From: Sphaerochaetaceae bacterium
GTDB taxonomy: Bacteria; Spirochaetota; Spirochaetia; Sphaerochaetales; Sphaerochaetaceae
Assembly (NCBI GenBank): GCA_024405065.1
Contig: JAKSPF010000017.1
Coordinates: 1-12,789, forward strand
Direction of reading: 5' to 3'
DNA length: 12,789 nucleotides
In this document: positions 1-7,042 of the stretch, piece by piece
How the letters are laid out: the number at the start of each line of letters is the position of its first letter
Numbering within the stretch: position 1 is the first letter of the stretch
The notes under the pieces: model-generated
Databases searched by the model: none
What the model was told of the DNA's origin: nothing
What the model saw: the letters and a program-made list of their open reading frames with translations, nothing else
Translations under genes and position numbers: made by a program

Positions 1-100
1 AGCCGACGGATACACCGCTCAAAGACGACAAAACCTTTAAATCAACATCTCAATGAGGGATTTCAAGGTTTGGATTGTATCAAAATCGTACGACAAATAT

Positions 101-183
101 GCCCGGAACGAGACTCGAACTCACACACCGTTGCCGGAACTTGGACCTGAACCAAGCGCGTCTACCAATTCCGCCATCCGGGC
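101..183 (-). tRNA. tRNA-Leu, anticodon CAG
   Basis: Read on the minus strand this folds as a class II tRNA. The acceptor stem GCCCGGA pairs with TCCGGGC. The D-arm region reads TGGCGGAATTGGTAGACGCG, typical of bacterial tRNA-Leu. The anticodon stem CTTGG/CCAAG closes the loop TTCAGGT, giving anticodon CAG, which reads CUG leucine codons. A long variable arm (CCG-GCAA-CGG) follows, then a T-arm with loop TTCGAGT; its outer two stem pairs are G-U wobbles. The 3' CCA is not encoded, since the next minus-strand bases are ATA, so CCA must be added by nucleotidyltransferase. There is a strong promoter just upstream. No clear terminator hairpin is seen between the tRNA and the left window edge. Confidence 0.96.
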
Positions 184-194
184 TATCGGGCAAA

Positions 195-224
195 ATTTTA
201 ACTTTTTAGTGATGATATTGTCAA
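195..224 (-). promoter_or_regulatory. Promoter of tRNA-Leu
   Basis: On the minus strand a perfect -35 box TTGACA (219-224) is followed after 18 nt by TAAAAT (195-200), a five-of-six match to the -10 consensus. The predicted start falls about 5 nt before the mature tRNA. The bases after the -10 (TTGCCCGATA) are partly G/C-rich, as is common in stable-RNA promoters. The boxes are read directly; the function is inferred. Confidence 0.75.
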
Positions 225-247
225 TGACAAAACAGGGCACAACGTTA

Positions 248-276
248 TTGACTTGTGTTTCTATAAACAGTAACAT
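248..276 (+). promoter_or_regulatory. Candidate promoter of trpB
   Basis: TTGACT (248-253) is followed after exactly 17 nt by TAACAT (271-276). These match the sigma70 consensus at five of six and four of six positions. The start would be near 283, leaving a leader of about 95 nt before the trpB ATG. It is divergent from the tRNA-Leu promoter, whose -35 box lies 24 nt away. Moderate match only. Confidence 0.45.
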
Positions 277-318
277 TGCTGGTGTTGAAGAGGAATGTGC
301 ACGTTCTTCTGCAATAGA

Positions 319-330
319 AAAATGCATTTT
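319..330. repeat. 12-bp perfect palindrome in trpB leader
   Basis: AAAATGCATTTT is a perfect 12-bp inverted repeat between the candidate trpB promoter and the trpB start. It could be a small operator or a weak RNA hairpin. It is A/T-rich, so chance is a real possibility. The sequence does not resemble the E. coli TrpR operator. Confidence 0.35.
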
Positions 331-378
331 ATGGCTACGAGTACCGGCTCGCCGCTATTTATGAAAAAGGGGAAAGTT

Positions 379-1650
379 ATGGAAAGGTTCGGTAATTTGC
401 CTGATTCAGAAGGTTTTTTCGGACAATATGGCGGAAGTTTTGTTGAACCTCAGTTAAGACGTGCTTTGGATGAGGTGGCGGAGGCATACAGTGAAGCTGT
501 GAAGGATCCTTTGTTTATCAAGGAACTTGAAGAACTGCATACTCACTTTTCAGGCAGACCTACGCCTGTGTATTTTGCAAAAAGACTTTCAGAGGTTGTA
601 GGCGGCAGTGAAATCTATTTCAAGAGGGAAGATCTCAACCATACGGGCAGTCATAAAATAAATCACAGTCTCGGTGAAGTTCTGCTTGCCAAAAGAATGG
701 GTAAAAAGAAGGTTATTGCCGAGACCGGTGCGGGTCAGCATGGTGTTGCTCTTGCAACTGCTGCCGCTCTGACAGGACTTGACTGTGATATTTACATGGG
801 TTCAATTGACGTCATGAAGGAAGCTCCTAATGTGAGCAGGATGAAAATACTCGGTGCACATGTGATTTCTGTTTCAGACGGAACTCAGACGCTGAACGAT
901 GCGGTTGATGCCGCTTTTGCTGCATATCTCAAGGATCCGGTGAATACTATGTATTGTATAGGTACGGTTGTGGGACCTATGCCGTTTCCCGCTATGGTAA
1001 GAGATTTCCAATCGGTGATAGGGCGAGAGGCAAGACAGCAGTTTCTTGATATGACAGGCACTTTACCCGATGCTGTTGTTGCGTGTGTGGGTGGAGGAAG
1101 CAACGCAATGGGCATTTTCAGCGGCTTTCTTGAGGATGATGATGTGAAGCTTTACGGTGTAGAACCTGCAGGAAAGGGGTTGAAAACCGGAAAACATGCT
1201 GCAACACTTACTTTGGGAAAGGTCGGTATTCTTCACGGTTTCAAGAGTTATGTGCTGATGGATGATGACGGTGAGGTGCTTCCTGTTTATTCCATAGCAA
1301 GCGGACTTGATTATCCGGGAGTGGGTCCTCAACATTCATTTCTTAAGGATATGGGACGTGTGGTTTACGGAACCTGTACGGACAGGCAGGCGGTTGAGGC
1401 TTTTTATGTTCTTTCAAGAATGGAGGGGATTATTCCGGCCTTGGAGTCAAGCCATGCAGTGTCTTATGCTGTGGAGCTGGCAAAAAGTGAAGGTAAGGGA
1501 AAAAAGGTTCTTGTAAACCTCTCCGGACGCGGTGATAAGGATATAGACTTTGTAATGCAACACTATCCTCTCGCAGATTATGAGAAGTCAGTCAATACTC
1601 AAGATGGGTACAAAAGCTTTATGAACAAATTAGAAGCTTTTAGGCGATGA
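379..1650 (+). CDS. trpB: Tryptophan synthase beta chain (TrpB1 type)
   Basis: PLP enzyme that joins indole and L-serine to make tryptophan, cytoplasmic. The protein has 423 residues. KREDLNHTGSHKIN places the PLP Schiff-base lysine at K93 and AETGAGQHG places the catalytic glutamate at E115 (E. coli K87 and E109). GGGSNA (238-243) is the PLP-phosphate loop, and S382 in NLSGRGDKD contacts the pyridine nitrogen. The AETGAGQHG form and the canonical N-terminus FGQYGGSFVEPQ indicate TrpB1 rather than TrpB2. I chose ATG 379 because AAGGGG sits 7 nt upstream and the N-terminus then matches the family. An in-frame ATG at 295 would add 28 unconserved residues. The tail after residue 388 is about 35 residues, longer than in E. 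coli, and its last codons overlap folA. No trpA or other trp gene lies in the window, so this could be an orphan used to salvage indole; that is inference. Confidence 0.96.
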   Translation: MERFGNLPDSEGFFGQYGGSFVEPQLRRALDEVAEAYSEAVKDPLFIKELEELHTHFSGRPTPVYFAKRLSEVVGGSEIYFKREDLNHTGSHKINHSLGEVLLAKRMGKKKVIAETGAGQHGVALATAAALTGLDCDIYMGSIDVMKEAPNVSRMKILGAHVISVSDGTQTLNDAVDAAFAAYLKDPVNTMYCIGTVVGPMPFPAMVRDFQSVIGREARQQFLDMTGTLPDAVVACVGGGSNAMGIFSGFLEDDDVKLYGVEPAGKGLKTGKHAATLTLGKVGILHGFKSYVLMDDDGEVLPVYSIASGLDYPGVGPQHSFLKDMGRVVYGTCTDRQAVEAFYVLSRMEGIIPALESSHAVSYAVELAKSEGKGKKVLVNLSGRGDKDIDFVMQHYPLADYEKSVNTQDGYKSFMNKLEAFRR

Positions 1651-2142
1651 ATTTGAATAGACGGTGAATCTGATTGTGTGACCGTTGTCATCTTCCGGTT
1701 GTGACTGTTGAGTCATGGACCAGTTGTTCATCAGGTCAAGATTTTCAAAAAAAACTTCAGCGTTGCCGTCTTCATCAACCTTTGTCAGGTAGACTTTGTC
1801 ACAGTAATCAAGCATTGTACGGTACATCATTGCGCCGCCGATTACAAACACGTCTTCTGACCTGTACTCTTTTATTCGGCAGAACAGTTCTTCAAGTGAC
1901 TGTACCATTATGAATCCGTCACGGGTTGCTCTTGATGTATCACCGCCGGGCCAGAGGACTATATTTATCCTGTTTTTAAGAGGTTTTTCATGCGGGAAAG
2001 AGAGCAGTGTATTGGAACCCATTACAACAACTTTTCCCAGAGTTTTTTCCTTGAAGTATTTCATATCTTTGGGTAATCTGAACATAAGCTCATTGTGCTT
2101 TCCTATACCCCAGTTTCTGTCACAGTGAAGTATTGCCTGCAT
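1630..2142 (-). CDS. folA: Dihydrofolate reductase
   Basis: Reduces dihydrofolate to tetrahydrofolate with NADPH in the cytoplasm, regenerating the cofactor consumed by thymidylate synthase. At 170 residues it has the normal chromosomal DHFR size. Visible family features are the WGIGKHNEL loop near the N-terminus; LPKDMKYFK with the catalytic acid D26 (E. coli D27); VVVMGSNT for NADPH binding; R58 in PLKNRINIVL for the folate glutamate tail; and VIGGAMMY for the second nucleotide-binding loop. The residue corresponding to E. coli W22 is F21. The ATG at 2142 has GGGAG about 5 nt upstream. It lies 39 nt downstream of thyA on the same strand and is probably cotranscribed with it. The last 21 nt overlap the 3' end of trpB on the opposite strand, so no terminator separates them. 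Confidence 0.95.
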   Translation of the reverse strand: MQAILHCDRNWGIGKHNELMFRLPKDMKYFKEKTLGKVVVMGSNTLLSFPHEKPLKNRINIVLWPGGDTSRATRDGFIMVQSLEELFCRIKEYRSEDVFVIGGAMMYRTMLDYCDKVYLTKVDEDGNAEVFFENLDLMNNWSMTQQSQPEDDNGHTIRFTVYSNSSPKSF

Positions 2143-2181
2143 TTTTGCTCCCGTTTCGCCTCAAAAGTGTCATCATAGGTA

Positions 2182-3012
2182 TCATATTGCAACCGGAATA
2201 TCGTACTTTTTGTCGCAACACTGATAATTTATAAGCTTGAAATCATTTTTTGTAAATGAGTAGAAATCCGTAATGTCTTTGTTCATTTCAAACTTCGGAG
2301 CATCAAACTGCGGATTTTCTATTATCTCTTTGATTATAGGTATGTGTCTGTCATATATATGAGCATCTGCAATAACATGGACAAATTCACCCGCTTCAAG
2401 TCCGCTGACCTGTGCAAACATACACAACAATACTGCATATTGCACAACATTCCAGTTGTTTGCCGTCAGCATATCCTGAGCTCTCTGATTCAATATTCCG
2501 TTAAGGGTATGTCCGCACACGTTGAATGTCATTGAGTAGGCACACGGATAGAGCATCATTTCATTCAGATCATGATGATTGTAGATGTTGGTGATTATTC
2601 TTCTGCTTTGCGGATTGTGTTTCAAGTCATACAGAACACGGTCAACCTGATCAAATTCACCTTCTTTGTACTTGTGCTTTACACCAAGCTGATAACCATA
2701 CGCTTTTCCTATTGTACCGTTTTCATCCTGCCAGTTGTCCCATATATGAGAAGAAAGTTCACTTACACGATTTGATTTCTTCTGCCATATCCACAGAATT
2801 TCATCAACTGCGCTTTTCATGTAGGTTTTTCTGAGTGTTATGATGGGAAATTCTTCACGCAAATCATAGCGATTTACTATGCAGAACTTCTTTATCGTGT
2901 GTGCAGGTGTTCCGTCAGCCCAATGCGGACGCACGTCAAAACCTTCGTCTGAGAAGCCGTTTGAAAGAATATCCTTTATATTTTGTATAAAAATCCGGTC
3001 TGCCTTGCTCAT
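2182..3012 (-). CDS. thyA: Thymidylate synthase (ThyA)
   Basis: Converts dUMP to dTMP using methylene-tetrahydrofolate and releases dihydrofolate, which FolA downstream recycles. The protein has 276 residues; E. coli ThyA has 264. The catalytic cysteine is C157 in LYPCAYSMTF. R137-R138 in QSRRII bind the dUMP phosphate. NQRAQDM (D180), the WNVV segment (N188) and DAHIYDRH (H207, Y209) form the nucleotide site. The protein ends in PVAI, the usual ThyA C-terminus. I chose ATG 3012, preceded by AAAGGGCGG at about 3 nt. An in-frame ATG at 3039 would add nine residues, but it lies inside the promoter -10 region and would not be transcribed from that promoter. The gene has its own promoter 79 nt or less downstream of the molybdenum hydroxylase stop. 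Confidence 0.96.
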   Translation of the reverse strand: MSKADRIFIQNIKDILSNGFSDEGFDVRPHWADGTPAHTIKKFCIVNRYDLREEFPIITLRKTYMKSAVDEILWIWQKKSNRVSELSSHIWDNWQDENGTIGKAYGYQLGVKHKYKEGEFDQVDRVLYDLKHNPQSRRIITNIYNHHDLNEMMLYPCAYSMTFNVCGHTLNGILNQRAQDMLTANNWNVVQYAVLLCMFAQVSGLEAGEFVHVIADAHIYDRHIPIIKEIIENPQFDAPKFEMNKDITDFYSFTKNDFKLINYQCCDKKYDIPVAI

Positions 3013-3029
3013 AAACCGCCCTTTATCGG

Positions 3030-3058
3030 ATTGTATCAAAAGCTGAGAACAGTAGCAA
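3030..3058 (-). promoter_or_regulatory. Promoter of thyA-folA
   Basis: On the minus strand TTGCTA (3053-3058) is followed after 17 nt by TACAAT (3030-3035), four of six and five of six to the sigma70 consensus. The predicted start near 3023 is about 10 nt before the chosen ATG. It sits in the 79-nt gap behind the molybdenum hydroxylase gene. No strong terminator hairpin with a T-run is visible in that gap, so some read-through into thyA is possible. Confidence 0.6.
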
Positions 3059-3091
3059 GCAAAACAGTGTGCAACAGTCCTGCATTCAGTG

Positions 3092-6085
3092 TCAGTTCAC
3101 AATGGAAATAACGTTGGTAGGGCATGCTTTTGCACATATTCCGCAGGCAATACACTTTGTGACTTTGCCGTTGTCTTCCCGTACAAGAATATCCAGAGGA
3201 CAAACTTCAATACAGTCTCCACACCCGTCACAGAGCATTTTATCAACGGTGAAAGTTCCGAATCTGTTTTTGGTGATTGCCCTTTTGGAGCAGGCTCTTG
3301 CACATGTTCCGCACTGGATACATACAACCGGTCGAACGATTATTCCTGAAATTCCGCTTTGATTTCCGGTACCTCTGCGGTTTCTTACCTGTAGATACGC
3401 AAATTTTGTCTGTTCTGTTTTGTGAAAAGCCATAGCACAGGCTCGTACACATTCCTTACAGCCGATACATCGTGCTTTAGGATTTATTGTAAGAGACCTT
3501 GCTCCGATATCGGCAAGACCTTTTGAAGAAGACGGGCAATAGGGTGTGTCGGTCAGCGGCAGACTGTTACGCATCTGTCCGTCAAGACGATAGTATGCAT
3601 CAGATATTGCCGGTGCTGTGGGTATTGCTGTGATTTCACCGATACCTATTGCACCTCCGGCAACGTTAAGTCCCGGTTTTTCAACTATAATTGCTTGGAT
3701 TTCAGGAACTTCATCAGCTCTGAAAAGACCGAGAGATCCGAATTTAGCCGTAGGTATGCAGTTTTTTACGGGAAAGTTTTCACGCACAGCAAAACCGAGT
3801 CCCATTACAACTCCGCCTTCAATCTGTCCTTCAACATTCAGGGGATTTACCGCATAACCGACATCATGTGCGGCTGCAATCTTTTTTACCCTGTGTGTGA
3901 TGGTGTCAAGAATGCAGACGTGAGTTGCATATCCGTAAGCAACGTGACTTTTAGGGTGGGGAAGGTTACTTCCGAACGGGTCTGTTTCTGCAAGATATTC
4001 TGCGTAAAATTCACGCCCTTCAAGTTTGTGTATGTCACCGTTTACGTCATTTAGAGCTGCTTTGAGCATTACCGATGCTCTGCGTACTGCCTCTCCGGTT
4101 ACCGTGGTGTGCCTTGAGCCTGAAGTTGTACCGCTGTCCGGTGCTGTTTGTGAGTTTGCCTTTTCTTCCACCACGGAATTACCGTCAAGTCCCGTTATGT
4201 CACAGACAATCTGTTTGAGAACAGTACACATTCCCTGTCCTATGCAAGAGCCTCCGCAGTGAATTACGGTTTTACCGTTTACGATTTCAAGCCTTACTCT
4301 GCCGTAGTCCGGAAGTCCGACACCCACGCCGGCATTTTTCATTGCGCATGCGATTCCTGCATTCGGTGAGCCGTAAAATATGTCTTTTACGGCATCAAGT
4401 GTTTCAACAAGACCTGTTGATTCATCTGCAATCTGACCGTTGGGAAGACTCTGCCCCGGATGTATGGCATTTATGTATCTCATTTTCCAGTGATCAATAC
4501 CTGCCATATCGGCAAGTCTGTTGATAAGTGTTTCCACGGCGAAGCAGGACTGTGTGACCCCGAATCCTCTGAAAGCTCCTGCAGGCGGGTTGTTCGTGTA
4601 CCATGCGTAGCCGTCTATTTTGAAATTTGTGTAATTGTAAGGTCCTGAGGCATGGGTGCAGGCTCTTTGAAGTACCGGTATTCCCAGTGAAGCATAAGCA
4701 CCGGTATCGGCAATAATCTTTGCTTCAAGCCCCTGAATTATTCCGTTTTCATCACATCCTATTGACATTTCAATGTCCATGGGATGTCGCTTTGGATGAA
4801 CAATAAGACTTTCCTCTCTGGTAAGCTTCATCTTGCAAGGACGTTTTGTGAGATACGCAACCAGTGCGGCATAATGCTGAACCGATACATCCTCCTTTCC
4901 GCCGAATCCTCCGCCTACATAGGCATTTTCCACAACTACCATTTCTTCAGGAAGATTCAACATAGGCGATGTTTCACGTCTTGTGTCGTAAACGCTTTGG
5001 TCTGACGATACGATTTTCACACCGCCGTTTTCAAGCGGAAATGCAAATGCACATTCAGGCTCCATGAATGCGTGTTCAGTCCACGGGGTTCGGAAATGTC
5101 CGCTGACTTTGTACTGTGAGTTTTCTATTGCTCTATGCGCATCACCTCTGTCAACGTGTGTTTCACCCAGTAAGTTACCTTCTTCATGTACAAGCGGTGC
5201 ATTCTCAGCCATTGCCTGATACGGATCTGAAACAAAAGGAAGAATCTCATATTCAACTTTTACCAGCTCTGCTGCCTTGTATGCTTCACTTCTTGTAGGT
5301 GCAGCAACAAGAGCAATTACATCACCGATGTAATGTGTAGTTTCTCCTATTCCAATCATTGCGTCCCAGTCCCGTTTCAGGTGACCCACCTTGTGTGTTC
5401 CGGGAATGTCCTTTGCGGTAAAAACAAATACTCCTTCCTGTTTTTCTGCTGCAGAAGTGTCTATGGACAGAACCCTTGCGCGCGGATGTTTTGACCTCAC
5501 TGCAACGGCATTGAGCTGGTTTTCAACATAATAATCATCAGGATACTTACCTTCACCGGTAACTTTGTCTCTTACGTCAACACGCGGAACCCGCATGCCT
5601 GTTTTCCAGTTTACATCATCTTTGATGTCAAGATTTTCTCTGAAAATTTTTGCTGCAAGTCTGATTGCCTCAACAATCTTCACATAACCTGTACAGCGGC
5701 AGATATTGTTTCTTATGGCATGTCTTATTTCTTCTTCTGAAGGATCGGGATTAACGTCAATCAAGGATTTTGCACAGATCACCATTCCCGGTATGCAAAA
5801 ACCGCACTGAACTGCACCTGCCTGTCCGAAGGCGTATGTGTATACATTTTTCTCCCTTTCGGAAAGACCCTCAGCAGTGATTATCTCACGTCCTTCCATC
5901 TCCGTTGTGACATAAGAACAGGCTTTGTCCGCCTTTCCGTCAATGAGAATTGTACAGGTTCCGCAGGCTCCTTCAGTACATCCGTCCTTCACTGAGGTAC
6001 AATGAAGTCCGTAACGCAGGTAATTTATCAGTCTTGTTTCTTTGTCAACTGTGACTGTTTTTCCGTTTACAGTAAAAGTTGTCAT
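3092..6085 (-). CDS. Single-chain xanthine dehydrogenase-type molybdenum hydroxylase with C-terminal 4x[4Fe-4S] ferredoxin domain
   Basis: Likely purine hydroxylase of the xanthine dehydrogenase superfamily, 997 residues, cytoplasmic with no signal peptide. Domains in order: plant-type [2Fe-2S] ferredoxin (1-75; C36, C41, C44, C56); helical [2Fe-2S] domain (76-150; C94, C97, C129, C131); hammerhead domain (about 170-290); Mo-cofactor domains (about 300-835); and a ferredoxin module with four CX2CX2CX3C motifs starting at C873, C922, C952 and C978. E398 in GGGFGGKE and R506 in AFRGFG match bovine E802 and R880, the purine-binding pair. E817 in GIGEI matches the catalytic base E1261. No FAD domain is present here or nearby. 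The layout resembles the fused enzymes called selenium-dependent xanthine dehydrogenase and E. coli XdhD, with an added YgfS/HydN-like part. It starts 8 nt after the upstream permease and has only a weak ribosome site. Selenium dependence and exact substrate are inference. Confidence 0.9.
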   Translation of the reverse strand: MTTFTVNGKTVTVDKETRLINYLRYGLHCTSVKDGCTEGACGTCTILIDGKADKACSYVTTEMEGREIITAEGLSEREKNVYTYAFGQAGAVQCGFCIPGMVICAKSLIDVNPDPSEEEIRHAIRNNICRCTGYVKIVEAIRLAAKIFRENLDIKDDVNWKTGMRVPRVDVRDKVTGEGKYPDDYYVENQLNAVAVRSKHPRARVLSIDTSAAEKQEGVFVFTAKDIPGTHKVGHLKRDWDAMIGIGETTHYIGDVIALVAAPTRSEAYKAAELVKVEYEILPFVSDPYQAMAENAPLVHEEGNLLGETHVDRGDAHRAIENSQYKVSGHFRTPWTEHAFMEPECAFAFPLENGGVKIVSSDQSVYDTRRETSPMLNLPEEMVVVENAYVGGGFGGKEDVSVQHYAALVAYLTKRPCKMKLTREESLIVHPKRHPMDIEMSIGCDENGIIQGLEAKIIADTGAYASLGIPVLQRACTHASGPYNYTNFKIDGYAWYTNNPPAGAFRGFGVTQSCFAVETLINRLADMAGIDHWKMRYINAIHPGQSLPNGQIADESTGLVETLDAVKDIFYGSPNAGIACAMKNAGVGVGLPDYGRVRLEIVNGKTVIHCGGSCIGQGMCTVLKQIVCDITGLDGNSVVEEKANSQTAPDSGTTSGSRHTTVTGEAVRRASVMLKAALNDVNGDIHKLEGREFYAEYLAETDPFGSNLPHPKSHVAYGYATHVCILDTITHRVKKIAAAHDVGYAVNPLNVEGQIEGGVVMGLGFAVRENFPVKNCIPTAKFGSLGLFRADEVPEIQAIIVEKPGLNVAGGAIGIGEITAIPTAPAISDAYYRLDGQMRNSLPLTDTPYCPSSSKGLADIGARSLTINPKARCIGCKECVRACAMAFHKTEQTKFAYLQVRNRRGTGNQSGISGIIVRPVVCIQCGTCARACSKRAITKNRFGTFTVDKMLCDGCGDCIEVCPLDILVREDNGKVTKCIACGICAKACPTNVISIVN

Positions 6086-6093
6086 GTTTATCT

Positions 6094-7041
6094 TTATACC
6101 CTTTGTTCTCTGTTGAACGGCTTGCCGAGTGCAGCAGGTCCGAATTTGTTTGATTTACGGTTGAATGCAAGAACGGCAATAACAAGAATGTACGGGAGCA
6201 TGGTAAGAAATTCGTAATACCCGAATTGAGGTACGAATATCTGAATCTGTGTCTGAAGACTCTGTGCAAAGGTAAAGAGCAGGGCACCGAGGAAAATTTT
6301 TACCGGATGCCACTGTCCGAAATAAACAAGCGCAACGGCAATGAAGCCTCTTCCGCTTATGATTCCCGCATTGAACATCTTTGCCTGACATAAGGTAAGA
6401 AAAGCTCCTGCAAAACCTGCCATTGCACCTCCTACTGCAAGACTTTCATAACGTATTTTATTTACGTTTATTCCGAGTGAATCTGCGGCTTTCGGGTAAG
6501 TGCCTGCAGCACGGATTTTCAGTCCCCACGGGGTTTTGAAAATTATGTACCACGCTACCGGAACCATAAGGTATGCAATGTAAACAACAGGGTTGTGGGT
6601 GAAGAGTATCGGTCCTAAAACCGGTATTTCGGAAAGTACGGGAATTGCTTTTGCATTGATTCCTGTTATTGACTGTGTTCCGCCTATGTAGGAACGGAAA
6701 AATGTACCCGCAAGACCTACACCGAACATCTGCAAACCGATTCCTGCAATGCCCTGAGGCGCACGGAAAGAAATCACAACAACTCCGAACAGCAGTCCCA
6801 TCAATGCACCGCACAATGCTCCGGCAATAAGACCTGCAGCATTGATGTACCCGGGTACGGTACCGGCTCCCCCATATAAAAAAGGAACAAGCATTCCCAG
6901 AAATGCCCCCATACTCATTATGCCCTCGCAGCCGAGGTTGAATATTCCTGACTTCTGATTGAACATTTCGCCCATTGAGGCAATGAGAAGTGCAACAGTA
7001 AATCTTGCGGTAAGTGTCAGAGTGTTTATCATCAGTTCCAT
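6094..7041 (-). CDS. ABC importer permease, purine/nucleoside type (second permease, NupC/YufQ-like)
   Basis: Inner-membrane channel subunit of the importer encoded by this operon, in the BPD_transp_2 family. It has 315 residues, mostly hydrophobic, with several membrane segments. Family-typical stretches are IFNLGCEGIMSMGAF (about 33-47), FRAPQGIAGIGLQMFGVGLAGT (about 92-113) and KTPWGLKIRAAG (169-180), followed by PKAADSLGI, the cytoplasmic region that docks on the ATPase. Then come GGAMAGFAGAFL and GRGFIAVALVYFGQWHP. ATG 7041 has a strong GGAGG 6 nt upstream. It begins one base after the stop of the other permease and ends 8 nt before the hydroxylase, implying translational coupling. Substrate is inferred from context: BMP-type systems of this family carry nucleosides, with some members for riboflavin. 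Confidence 0.92.
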   Translation of the reverse strand: MELMINTLTLTARFTVALLIASMGEMFNQKSGIFNLGCEGIMSMGAFLGMLVPFLYGGAGTVPGYINAAGLIAGALCGALMGLLFGVVVISFRAPQGIAGIGLQMFGVGLAGTFFRSYIGGTQSITGINAKAIPVLSEIPVLGPILFTHNPVVYIAYLMVPVAWYIIFKTPWGLKIRAAGTYPKAADSLGINVNKIRYESLAVGGAMAGFAGAFLTLCQAKMFNAGIISGRGFIAVALVYFGQWHPVKIFLGALLFTFAQSLQTQIQIFVPQFGYYEFLTMLPYILVIAVLAFNRKSNKFGPAALGKPFNREQRV

Positions 7042-7042
7042 A

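Noticed and set aside
3..56. Plus-strand frame from the left edge ending in TGA at 54-56 (17 residues), possible end of an upstream gene
   Set aside because: Too short to recognise; another frame also stops nearby (37-39), and nothing favours one over the other.
72..85. 14-mer GGATTGTATCAAAA repeated at 3028-3041
   Set aside because: One shared 14-mer in a window this long is near chance expectation. The copy at 3028 serves as thyA -10 region, while the copy at 72 has no matching -35.
295..378. Upstream in-frame ATG giving trpB 28 more residues
   Set aside because: The added residues match no TrpB, the ribosome site abuts the ATG, and ATG 379 has AAGGGG well spaced and a family-like N-terminus.
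3013..3039. Longer thyA start at 3039
   Set aside because: It lies within or upstream of the predicted -10 box and transcription start; ATG 3012 has AAAGGGCGG directly upstream.
3695..4054. 119-codon plus-strand open frame opposite the hydroxylase gene
   Set aside because: Antisense shadow; the minus-strand frame holds conserved Mo-cofactor motifs here, and the plus-strand product has no domain-like pattern.
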